From NCBI GenBank assembly GCA_002007465.1, contig LNAC01000770.1:575610-639609 (forward strand): 64,000 bases of DNA, written 5' to 3'. Below are positions 12,641 to 24,900 of this stretch, one piece after another. Below the pieces are notes generated by a model that saw nothing but the letters and a program-made list of their open reading frames with translations, searched no databases and was not told where the DNA came from. This stretch comes from Ailurus styani. Its lineage: Eukaryota; Chordata; Mammalia; Carnivora; Ailuridae. Both the position numbers and the translations under genes were made by a program. The first letter of the stretch is position 1, and each line of letters begins with the position of its first letter.

Positions 12641-14030
12641 TGTGTTCATTGCAGTTACTCCTGGTTTCTGTAAGGTGGGGATAACAAACTTACCTTTATT
12701 TGTGGGTTGCTCTGAAGATTAATCATTCAGCCCATGTTCACACCAAGGACCTAGTCAGTGCTAGCTATTTATATTCATTTAATGATTTAAGGCTTCTTTT
12801 GCTCAGGGCCATATATTTCTGTAACACTAAACACTGAGACCTAAATCTGGGTGTGAATCCCTAACAACTATCTTCTCTGAGTCTCCTTTGCATCTACAAA
12901 GTATTGCTCAGCAGCAATACTCACTTACAAATATTGCTTTACAGATTAAATGAGATAAAATATGTAAAGAGCCCAGCCCAGCATTCTCCTGAATGCTCTA
13001 CCGTGCAAGCCTACAGGTTTTTCTATGTTGTTGGGCATCCACCTGTTCAGATAGTCACAAGGGTGCTGTTCTTCTCACTTTCAGCAGACCAACTCTTCAG
13101 TCTGGAATGGGCAGCTAAGAATTGCAAACAGTTCAGCCTCAGACCTAATTGTTAAAAAATCTTACCTAAATGGGCCTACTGTACCCCACAGTTACTGTTT
13201 CTGGTAGGAAACTGGGCTGAGTGGGTGCTGGCTTAAGGACAGACCCCAGAGACCAACGTTCTAGTTGACATTGGTTTCCTTCCCTTGAGGAGGGGAAATA
13301 TGCTTCTTCCCTCTGCCACAGCCCACCTCTCCTCCAAGATACTACTGCTCTTCCCCTTTCTGATCTCCAGAGCCAAACGAACTTAATATTTCTGGCTATG
13401 AGATCAGTTTACACTCTAAATGACATCTCAACTCTCCTCTGTTACCAGCAGCCTTGGGTCCTCCTTCCTGCCTCCTTCCACCAAGGTCAGCTCTACCTTT
13501 TGCCTAAGAGTTTGGACTCCAGGTGATGCTGGCCTCCTGTTTCCTATTAAGCTGGAGAATCCCTAGGTTTCTCTGCAATTCCAGGTTTCAGCTGGTTGAA
13601 CTGCCTCTTACGCAGAGACTTTACAGCACTTGACAGAATAAGTCCAATGCCAGCAAGCACTGTTGTGGTCAAGGAAGGCAAGTTTCACCTTTCTTTCACT
13701 GACACTCAAAGGGCAAATGACTTGTCTCAGAACCTATATTGAATGCAGAAGCCAAGACCTGATTATGGTCTAACATTTATCAAGCATAAGCTCCTGAACT
13801 AAGTCTTTATATTCTCACTTTCACTGAATTCTCACAGTAACTGTATGAGGGACGTGGGCCTGGCTCGCCTCAGTGGTCCATGCTCAACACAAAACAGGAT
13901 AGCTTTCTGTGTTAGGGAGGAATGGATGGGAACCCACCTGAATGAACTAGACACTGTCAGGAGATCACATCAGGAGAGAGGCTTATAGAGCAGGCTCAGG
14001 GGTTTGGAGCATCAAATGTAAATTTACTCT
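12640..14030. other. Intergenic, MIR-like fragments only
   Basis: 12650-12790 and about 13690-13870 have MIR-like stretches. The rest is unique-looking DNA without a recognisable exon. Confidence 0.5.
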
Positions 14031-15570
14031 TGTCTTATTGTCCACTTGGGGTTGCCTGGTTCGAAGATCCATCTTGATGGAGGACAGTTTGTTTTCTGGC
14101 TGGGTGGCCCATTTTTCTGTCTATTTAGCTGGAGATCTGTCTGGCTCATGGAGTGTCTTCCTGTCTAGTTGGGGATCTGTCTGGCTGCAGTCTTCTGGCT
14201 GGGGGTCTGCATACCTGTCTAGCCAGAGGTCTTTCTGAGGGTCTTACCAAGCTAGCATTCAGTCTGTCTGGAGTTCACGTTTCCAGCTACCTACTTGGAG
14301 ATTTATCAGTCCATCTGGTTACAGACTGATCTATTGGTCTGGGGTCAGTTCATCTGTCTGTGAGCCTAGATGTCTCTCTTACCAGCTGCAGATCTGCCAA
14401 ACTAGCAATCTGTGTGCATCTGCTGTCAGCTCAAGGACTGGCCATTTGTCTGGCCAGGGGTCTATGTGAGCAGCTCAGAGTTAGTCTGGTTGGGGGTCTT
14501 CCTGTCTGACTCGGTCTATCTGGTTGGGAATCTGTTTAAATAGGGTCTGACTTCTCAGGGGTCCATTCATCTCTCCAGATGGGGGTCCACCTGTCCATCT
14601 GGTTTGGGTTCTGTCTGTCCAGCTTGGAATCTAGTTGGCCAGTTAGCTTGGGATTCATTTATCTCTGACTGAGCATAGTGCCTCACTGTCTGGCTGGGGT
14701 CATCTGTCATGTGTCTGACTAGGTTCATCCTCCAATGAGGCCTTGAGAGACTGGGGGGTTGATCTGGCTAGCAGGGTTCTAGCCTGTTCAAAGGATCTGC
14801 TGATTTGCAAGGTATGCCAAGCTCATAGATGGTCAGGATGGTGGGCGATCTGGCTTAGGATACTAACTGGGGGGTTGTCTACTTATCTGGCCTGTTGACA
14901 GCCTGGGGATCCACCTGGCAGTCTTCCCAGCAGGTGGTGCATCAATTTGTCTGCTAAAATGTGGGTCTTTGGAATTGGTGAGTTGGTGGGAACTACCCAC
15001 CTGTCTAGAAGTCTACCAATCTGCCTTGTTGGGAGGCTGTCTGTACAATCAAGATCTTTCTGACTGGCTAGGAGTCCATCTGGCTAGTTAGGAGTCTATG
15101 TCTGTCCATCTGTCCTCTCACTTGGGGGTGGGTCTGTCTAGCTGAGAGGATGTATTTGTCTGTTCAGCTAGGGATCTGTTTATGTCTGTCTGGGAGTCTG
15201 TCCACCTAGGGGTCCACCTGGCTGGTGTCTGGCTGGCTGCCTACCTGGGAGAGGAGTCTTTTTGATGGTGTCTCTTGTTGGGGGTGGTCTGTCAGGCTGT
15301 TAGTTGACTTATCTCTCTGACTGGGAGTCCATCCATCCAGCTGTGGACTGTCCCTCTGAAGATCTGGCTGTGTAGGTGTCTGGCTATCTTGTCCTGGTTG
15401 GGGGTCCATCTGTCTGTGTACCCATGCAGGGATATTTTTACTTGTTTAAAATCAGTTTGCTGGGTTGTTATATCTGGCTTGGATCTGTTTGAATGGTGGT
15501 TGAGGGCTGGGGGAGTGTCTATCAGTCTTTTTCAGAGCTCACCCATTTCTGTGTCCAGCTGGGTGTCTGA
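14030..15570. repeat. Degenerate GTCTGTCTGG-type minisatellite downstream of PTPN18
   Basis: About 1.5 kb of imperfect repeats built from 'ctgtctgg', 'ctggctggggg' and 'gggggtctgtctg', with irregular spacing of tens of bases. Strand-asymmetric (G/T-rich plus strand). Short frames through it are low-complexity and not genes. A second array of the same type lies at 34800-35320. Confidence 0.8.
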
Positions 15571-15833
15571 GTGAGGGGCACTCAGATATTGGGTTGAAAT
15601 AGTACATTATGTGATGATGGGGACAGTCTCCAGAAGCCCATCTGTCCATCCTCTTGTTCACACCTGGGAGAACCTGCCTTGTCCCCTGGGGCTGGGCCCA
15701 TTCCTGGTGTTTATTCTTGAAACTGTTCACTGCAGTCTCACCAGCCATTATCTCCCAACTACCTCCCCCAGCTTCAAGCCTTGAATACTATAATCACTGG
15801 GGCAAAGCCCCTACATGTCCACCCTGAGAAACT

Positions 15834-15839
15834 TTTATT
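15834..15839 (-). terminator. PTPN18 polyadenylation signal
   Basis: AATAAA on the minus strand, about 105 nt beyond the TGA stop. It implies a very short 3' UTR ending near 15815-15825. A degenerate array (14.0-15.6 kb) begins about 250 bp further on. Confidence 0.75.
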
Positions 15840-15944
15840 TTGATCCAAGACCAGCATTTCCATTCCCAACACTTCACATAGCAGAGAATGGCCGTCAGCA
15901 GTCCAGGTGCCCACGTGGGGCAACAGGCAGGCAGGGTGCAGCAC

Positions 15945-18900
15945 TCATACGTGGGTCCACTCAGCAGGGGGGTCCCGGGGCCCTTTAGGCCTTCCAATGC
16001 GCAGGTTGAAGCCTGGAAGAAGGGCACCATGGGTTTCATGGAGAAGCTGAGGCACGAGATGTGTGGAAGGTCATCCTCAAGCCTCGAGGCCCGGTGATTT
16101 ACTGCAGCCACATCCACAGGACTCGGAAAGTGTGAGCCCCACGCCACCATCCCTAAACCCCCAAATCCTGGGATTGAGTCAAAGCTGTGGAGGCCCAGCA
16201 ACCCAGGCTTTGACTTACCTAGGCCACCACTCTGAGCTCCATCCACCACGTCCTCGTAGGCGTCAGGCGCAGCAGGGGTTTGGTCAGCAGGAACTGCGGG
16301 CAGAAAACCACCCCCAAGGATTGACTCAGGCAGCCGCCACGGAGCTCCGGAACCCACCCGGGGCAGAACTGCATCCCCCACGCTCCGGGGACCTGAGCTG
16401 GCAGGCTGGGGGCCAGGGCGGTGAAGGTAGCGAGAGGGCCGTAGCGGAAACGGACGCGTCCGCCTGGACGAGCTAGCGTCGCCAGAGATGGGGACCCAGC
16501 CTTGGGCCCAAGGCTAGGCCTGGCACACTTCCGGCCGCGACCGGAGCTGGGCAATAGTCTCAGAGGCATGGCCAGGAAAGCACGTACGTCAGCTTAGGCC
16601 CTGACCCGGCCGGACTCAGGGGCGGGGGTCCTCGAGGCCGCCAGGGCCTGCCCGACCCCAGCAAGACTGGGTCTGGAAGCGACGCGGGGAGGTGGGGGCG
16701 GTCCTCCCGCCTAGCGCCCCGGCCCGCCCGGACTCACCGCGGCCAGGCAGCAACCCACGCGCGTCCTCCCCGTGCGCCTGCGGCCGCCGGCTCCGCGGCA
16801 TCACCTGACTGTAGAGCGGCGCCTCTTCCGCGCCGCGCCCCCGCGCCCCAGCCCCGGTGCCCGCCGGCGCTCCGCGCTTTTGCACCACCGCGTACGTGTC
16901 GGCCATGGCGAGGGCCGGGGGCCCAGGCACCGAGATGCTTCTGCGGGTGGGGAGGGCGGGAGAGGAAGTGAAGCGACTGAGCAGAGGGAGGGGGTGGGGA
17001 GTGCGCCTCCTTGCAAACGGCCCGCTTCCTTCCCACCCAGGGCTGCTCGCAGGTCCGAGAGAGCAGGAGGGCAGGTCTCAGAGGAGAGAGGGAATGGTCT
17101 CTGGGTGAGGGGATTTCGGTTCTGCGTCTCCAGCGCCTGGCAAGTCAGGTGGGTGAAGGGAAGGGGACAGCCTGGCAGGTAAATGGGCAGGGTATTGGTA
17201 CTAAGGGGTGGTCCTTTCTGTGTATATGTCTGACTAAAAGAATGAGGAAGTGGCATCTAAAGGGGGGTGGGGGATAGCCTCAAAATGGAGAGCTAGTCTC
17301 AAGGACGATGGGGTGAAATTTGCTGCAAAGGAAGGTTAACCCTGTGTCCCCAGCACCTGACTTGAGGCCTGACAAGTGGGAGGCATCAAGAAATATTTGC
17401 TGTACCCCTTGGGCAAAGAATAAAAATAAAATTAAAAAAAAAGAAATATTTGCTAAATTAATGACTAGGAAAGCAGAGAAAGGGCTAACATAGGGGCTAG
17501 CCTTAGAGGCAGAGGGAATGGGATCTCTGGGATCAGTATCATCTTGGGGCAGGTTCCCTGGACTCAGTTCAAAGAAAGAGCCAGTGAATATTTGGTAAAC
17601 TGAACAGCAAGGAAGGGCTGGTATTTCAAGAGTGAGGAAAGGGTTAGCCTCTGAGCATGAGCAATTGGAAAGGGAAGAATGAGGAGATTGGAGCTGGGTA
17701 CCTGAGGACCTGGCCAGGTGGGTGCAGTGTGGTGGGAAGGGTCTGGGTAGTCTGGAAGGAGAGGGCGTCGTCGTAGACTGGGGCACAATTCTGGGGAAAG
17801 ACAGGAGGGGAAGGGTATGAGACTTAGAGGAAACTGGCCAGACCCCTGATGGACTCTTGGGGGAAGGGGTAAGCTTAAGAAGAACAGTCTGATAAGGTGG
17901 CAAGGAGGACAAAGGTGGATATCATAGTCCCTGCTCCCAGAAGGAGTCCATGGGCTAGATGCTGCAGTGATGGTGGCCAAAGACTTCTCTGGGTCCTGGT
18001 CTCTGAGGGTGTTGATGGTAGACACGAAGAGACTAGGAAGGGGGCCTTGGTACCTCCTTGAAATTCTGGTAAAGGGGGCTGATGTTTTGGAGTGCTGAGA
18101 AGAACATCTGAGCCACCGTGTGGTATAGGAACCTGTATTGCTCCTGGTGGGGGAAGAGGAATCATCAAAAAGGGAAGACAAGAAGAGGAGGGATGTGTCC
18201 TTGGATTGAGGAGACTGAGGCTCTCACCTCGGTCTGCACAGCTGCAGGCCGCTGCTTTCTCATTTCCAGGACCACGCTGAAGAGGCTGAAGTTAGGTGGG
18301 ATCATCTGGGACAGAGAGGGCACGAGAGCAGGACCTGGTGGGCATGGGATCTGCACTACACATAAGCATTTATTATTCATTCTGTACTACTCATAAGCAT
18401 TCTATTCATACCTGAGTCAAGAGCAACTGTCTCACATAATCCACAGCGCACAGGACACCTGTTCGCCCACAGCCCGCGCTGACAAGCAAGAATAAGTGTA
18501 AGTGTGGTTAGGACCCACCCACACCCTTTTTATATGGGATGTTTGGAGTTGGGAGTGAGGGTCCTAGTGGAGAATCCCCTGCAGCATCTTTTGAGTCTCA
18601 GAATCCCCACATTACAATTAAAAAAAACCCTTTTTATTTGCTCACATTTGTTGAGCATCACCTCTGTGTTTACTGTCCAGCAGGCAGTCTGTGCTCAATA
18701 AATGCTAAATTTCAGTTGATGCAGCATGAGCTAGTTTGGCTTTAGGCTTTTCAAAAGAGGCACTTAAACTGTGACACTGGCTTCAAGGCCTGCACTGGCC
18801 TCCCTGCCTCCCTCTCCCACTCCCAGTCATCTCTGTCTCACCAGACCCCCATAAAACCCATTTCTTAAACCTGCAGTGGACACAGAGGGGGCTGACACCA

Positions 18901-21900
18901 GATCCCTGGAGGCGACGGGCTTCCTCCACCATGGTGAGCACATGTTCAGGACTGCTAGGGACTCCTCTGTCTGGCCAGGACATATATTGCAGCTGGTACA
19001 CAGAACGACATTCCTGAAACACAGGAAAAGAGCAGCAAATGATTAAAAAAAAAAAAAGCATTTATTGAGCACCTACTGCATGCCAGGCCCAGTTCTAAAC
19101 ATCTTCCATTTAAATCCAACAGATAATAACTGAGGAGATAGGTACCATTGCTAAGGCCCATTTTACAAGTGAGAGAGTAGAGACGGAAAACAGCTCTCCC
19201 CATATGGGAGCCTCCTCCTCCCCTGTAAGTACCTTCTGAAAAGTGACCTGGAGGGTCCTAAGCATGATATCTGCATTCAGCCATGTCTTCCTTGTCTGAT
19301 GATGTAGGGCAGGTGGGAACAGAGAGAAGAACAAAGACCACAGGTGCCAAAAGACATTTGCAGAAAACAAAGCATTTCTGATTAAAAATCAAAGTCAAAC
19401 AACATGTTTTTAAAAATTCATTCAGCTCAAACATCCCCCAGGCTTTCCTGAAGGAAACATTTGATAGAGGGGAGAAAGAACTATGATTAAAAACCCCAAT
19501 AAGCTCATTTATAGTGGAAAAAAAAGATTTGTTCTACAACAAGAGTTTTATTATACTTATTATGTACCAACTGTATTTGACTTGAGGAAAGAGATTTTCC
19601 TGAGTTATGAAATGGTAAGGGAAATAGGGATTTTAAGAACCTAACCAGGCACATTTATATAACAGAGATAACCATGGTCATAGTTAAAGTGCAAAAGCAA
19701 TATATATATTGAGTTCTATTTGCCCGCTAATACCAGAGAGTTCCCTGTAGTGTGAGGGGACTGTGGGAAAACTATTCAGCCTTTCACACCCAGCCCAAAA
19801 GCTTCCCTGAAAATCATCTGTGAAACCTCCCACAACATCCTAGACTTCATAAAACACTGTTCCCACCTCTGCCCCAGCTCACCAGGGTGATGCAGAAAAG
19901 CCCAATCTGTAGTGGTTCCTGTTCTTGGGCCCAGTAACGCTCACACTTTTTCTGCAAAAGGCAAGGGAGAAAGGGCAGGGAGTGAAGAGCAGTAGTGTGC
20001 TCTAGAGCCCCAGCTCAATACATCCACACCCCCACAGGACACCTCAGGCTTTGGTCGTGGGAGCACAGATAGCTGTAGCTGATCATGCAGGCCAGCTGGC
20101 ACAGCCTTGTCGGATTAAACACACAGACATAGTGGAGACTTGCTTCTGACTATTCAGGAGGAAGACAGGCCAGAATATTCTCATACTGTAAGGAACTAAA
20201 AAACTGGACAGAACATATGAACCACTATTTTTAGACACTGGACCACAGGTATTGCAGGATTGTGATCACTGAACAAAAGGAAACACATGGGTCAAATCTT
20301 ATGACTGCCCCAGCTTACTGCCTAGAGGCAGTCACCAGGCTGCAGGACATGGAGAGTCCAATGATCCCACTGAGTTGAGGAGCCAGAGATCATGGCTCAG
20401 GGAACCCAAAGCAGTTAGAATTTGAAGGGCAGCATTCTGGAAAGAACAGAGCTATGCAAACAAGAGTTTAAAAGTTCACAAGTCTGCGTATGGTCCCCTT
20501 GATTATTATTAGCTGAGTAATAATCTGAGCATCATGAAACTCCATGAAGCCAGGCAAATATAACTTTCCATGAAAGAATAATAACCAAGGACCTATAAGA
20601 TGAACATTTCCTATAATGTTCATAATGGGATAGAAACATTCCTCTAGCCAGAGTGAAGAGACCCAATTGACTATAAGGGTATTCAACAGGGAACCAAGAA
20701 GGACCACATGTTAGAAGTAGAATGAAATTAGTTCTAGAATAAAGGCTACTCTAGACCTGCCCTACAAAAGCTTTAAAACAAACCTTAAAGTGATCAAACA
20801 TCCAAAAGTAATTTAACTGCCTTCCAGAAAAAGTCTAACACTCTTTAAAGGAAGATAATAAAATCCAACAGTTACCTGCAAAATTAAAAATGTCAAGCAT
20901 TCAGTAAAAATTTTCTAGACATACAAGAAAATGTGATCCATAACTAGGAGAAAAGTAAGTGAATAGAAGATCCAATAGGATGAAGAAAGAACTAGACAAA
21001 GACCTTTAAACAGTTTTTAAGGGGTGCCTGGGTGACTCAGTCAGTTAGCGTCTACCTTCAGCTCAGGCCATGATCCCACAGTCCTGGGATCTAGTCCCTC
21101 ATTGCGTTCCCTGCTCTGCAGGGAACCTGCTTCTCCCTCTCCCTCTACCTGCTGTTCCCTGCCCCCATGCTTGTTCTCGCTTGCTCTCTCTCACTGTCAA
21201 ATAAATAAAATCTTAAAAAAAACAGCAACAGAACAACAACAAATTCCCCAAAATAACAGTTTTTAAAAAATACTTTAAAAATACTTGAAGATGAAAGAAA
21301 AACATGAACATAATGAAAGTGAAACAAAAGAGAAAATACCAAAATGAAACTTCTAGAGAGGAAAAATAAGATACATGAAATAAAAAATTCACTGTCTAAT
21401 AGCAGATTAGACACAGAGTAGTAATAGAATCTATTAAAAGTGAAAAAAGGAGAAAAATTACTGGGAAAAAATGAACAAAGAATCAGTTACCTGTGGAAAT
21501 ACACCAAAAAATACCAAATATACCCAAAATACCAATATACAAAATACACCAAATATACCTGTGGAAATATACCAAATACCAAATATACCTAATGTATGTG
21601 TATCTGAAGTCCAGAAGAAGGAAAGGAGAGAGGGGAGAACAGAAACTATATTTGAAAAAATAATTGCTGGAGGTTTTTCCAAATTTGTTGAAACCACAAA
21701 CCCACATATCCAAGAAAGTCAACCATAGGAAGAATAAACATAAAGAAAGCCACACCAAGGGATGCCTAGGTGGCTCAGTCGGTTAAGTGTCTGCCTTCAG
21801 CTCAGGTCATGATCCCAGCGTTCTGGGATCAAGTCCTGCATCGGGCTCCCTGCTCAGTGGGGAACCTGCTTCTCCCTCTCCCTCTGCCTGCCACTCTCCC

Positions 21901-24900
21901 TGCTTGTGTTCTCTCCCTCTCTCTCTGACAAGTAAATAATATCTTAAGAAAAAAAAAGCCACACCAAGGCAGATCATGATCAAATTGCCAGAGAGAGAGA
22001 GAGAAAGAGAGGAGAGAGAGAAAACTTAAAAGCATCATACACAAAAAGACACATTACATATTAAGGAACAAAGGTAAGAATGACAGAATTTTGTCAGAAA
22101 CTCTGCACAGTCAGAGGTAAAAGTTGTGACATTCTAAAAATGCTCAAATTAAAAAAAAAGCTTTTAGACAAACAAAAGCTAACAGAATTTATCACAAACA
22201 AACCTGTACTGTGAGAAATATTCAAGTAAACTGTTCATACAAAAGGAACATGATACTAGATGAAATATGGATCTACACAAAAGAATGAAGAGTAAAGAAA
22301 AAGCAAATATGTGGCTAAATGTAAAAGGTATTTCTTGTTTTTAACATTTAAAAAAGATCATCTAGTGAATTTTATCAAACAAGGAAGAATTAATAGCAAT
22401 CCTTCAAAAAAATTTTTTTTACTTGAAGGACCATTTCCCAACATATTGTATGAGACCAGTATTAATCTGATACCAAAACCAGACATAGATATCACAAGAA
22501 AAGAACACTACTAACCAATGTTTCATTAATACAGACATAAAAATCCTCAACAAAACACCAGCAAAGGGGTATACACCATGACCAAGTTGGATTACTCTTA
22601 GGAATGCAAGATTGGTTGTATATATAAAAAACAATCAATGTCATATACCATATTAATAGAAAATAAAACAAAAACATGATCATCCGAATAGATGCAGAAA
22701 AAAATTTTTTGGATAAAATCCAACACCCATTCATGATAAAAATACAAAGGATACTAGAAATGGAAGGAAACTCCTTAGTCTGATTAAAACAACAACAACA
22801 ACAATAACAACACATCTGCAAAAAAACCGCACAACCAATCCTTAGACTTGTGGAGAAAGACTGAAATGTTTTGCCCTTAAAATCAGGTTGCACTTGTCAC
22901 TTCTGTTCAACTTTGTACTGAAAGGTCTAGTCAGTGCAGTTAGGAAAAAAGAAATGGAAGAAATGAGAGAGGAAGGAAGGAAGAGAAAAAGGAAAATAGG
23001 GAGGGAGAGAAGGAAGAAGGAAAGAGGAGTATTGGATTAGAAGAGAAGTAGCAGGAACGCCTGGGTGGCTCAGTTGGTTGGGCGTCTGCCTTCAGCTCAG
23101 GTCATGAACCGAGGGTCCTCGGATGGAGTCCCATATTGGCCTCTTTGCTCAGGAGGGAGCCTGTTTCTCCCTCTGCCTGCTGTTTCCCCTGCTTGTGTGT
23201 GTGCTTTACTTCCCCCTGCCCCCACCAAATAAATAAGTCTTAAAAAAAAAAGCAGCAAAATTATCTCAATTTGTAGATGACATCATATTATATATGGAAA
23301 CTCCTAAGTTTTCCACATACCCACACCCACACATACACTATTAAAGCTAATAAATTAGTTTGGAGGTTTCAGGATATAATATCAATACAGAAAAATCAAT
23401 TGTATTTCTATATAGTGAAAACTATTTGGTTTGCAATAAGGAAACCGAAAATGAAATTAAGAAAATCACTCCATTTACAATAGCATCAAAAAGATTAAAC
23501 TACTTAGGAATAAATTTTTTAAAAATGCAAGACTTCTAAATCAAACACTATAAAACATTGCTAAGAGAAATTTTAAAAGACCTAGATAAATGGAAAAACA
23601 TCCATGTTCATGGAATGGAAGACAATATGGTTAAGATGGCTATAGCTCCCAAAATGATAGATTCAATGCATTCCTTATCAAAATCCCAGAGGGCTTTTAG
23701 AAGATATTGGCAAGATGATCTTAACACTAATATGTTAACATTAATGAGTGTGTCGTAGATACCCAAGACCACCCTCAGATTTGATGATTCACTAGGGGGA
23801 CTCACAGGACTCAGAATAGAGTTGCAATTTATTACAATGAAAAGATACAGAAAAAAATCAGCAAAGGGAGAAGATGCACAGGGTTCCTGCTTCTAAGGGT
23901 CTTCTCCCAGTGAAGTTGTACACAATGTGCTGAATTCCCCCAGCAATAATTTGTGACAACATGTGTGAAATGTCCACAGGAAAGCTCATTAGGCAGTCAG
24001 TGACCAGGGAATTCACTGGGGCACTCCATGTGGTATGCAGGCACCCTCTGACTAGCATGTACCAAAACGTCAGACTCCCAGAAGAACGGCAGGTATTCAA
24101 ATAAACCATACTGTTTATACAAGCATTTCAAGCATGGTGAGCTACTTTTATTAGAAATCCAGTTTCCAGGCAAGATCCAACCTAGTAGGAAGGTCTTTTT
24201 TTAAAATCATAAGCTTGCTATATTACTCTTTTCTGCACAGCAAGTGACCCAGACATGTCAAAACAATCTTGAAAAAAGGAAGAAATTTGGAGGACTCACA
24301 TTTCCTGATTTCAAAACTTACTATAAAGTTACAATAATAAAAAAATATATGGTACTGGTACAAAGATAGACCTACCAATCAATGGAATAGAGTTGAGAGT
24401 CCAGAAATAAACCCTTACATTTATAGTCAATTGGCTTTCAACAAGGATAACAAGACCATTCAATGGGGAAAAGACAGACAAATAACAAGTTCTGAAAAAA
24501 ATAACAAGTGTTGAAAAAAAAGACAACAAGTGGTGGTGAGGATGTGAATCCAAATCCTCATACATTGCTGATTGGAAGGTAAAATGATGTAGCTGTGGAA
24601 AACAGTCTGACAGTTCCTTAAAATATTAAGAATGGAGGTACCATATGATGTAGCAATTCCACTTCTAGGTATGTACCCAAGAGAACTGAAAACATACTTC
24701 TACACAAAAAGTTGCACACGAATGTTCATAGCAGCATTATTCATAATAGCCAAAAGTGGAAGCAACTGGTAGATCCATTCAATGGAATACGGTTAAATGT
24801 TAATACCGTTTAAAAAAGGAGTTAAGTACGGACACATGCTGTAATATGCATGAATTTTAAAAACATGTTAAGTGAAAGGATCCAGTCACAAAGACAACAT

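Noticed and set aside
15206..15409. Open frame rich in Q, P, T and D on the minus strand
   Set aside because: It is a translation of the GTCTGTCTGG minisatellite; a compositionally similar frame at 34938-35339 arises the same way. No start context or splice support.
16063..17277. Several overlapping frames of 80-150 codons on both strands
   Set aside because: They overlap PTPN18 exons 13-14 and the CpG island. GC-rich DNA has few stop codons, and none has a recognisable domain.
17280..18181. Two minus-strand frames of over 200 codons
   Set aside because: They run through PTPN18 introns and overlap exons 11 and 12 partly out of frame; the spliced phosphatase exons account for the real coding signal.
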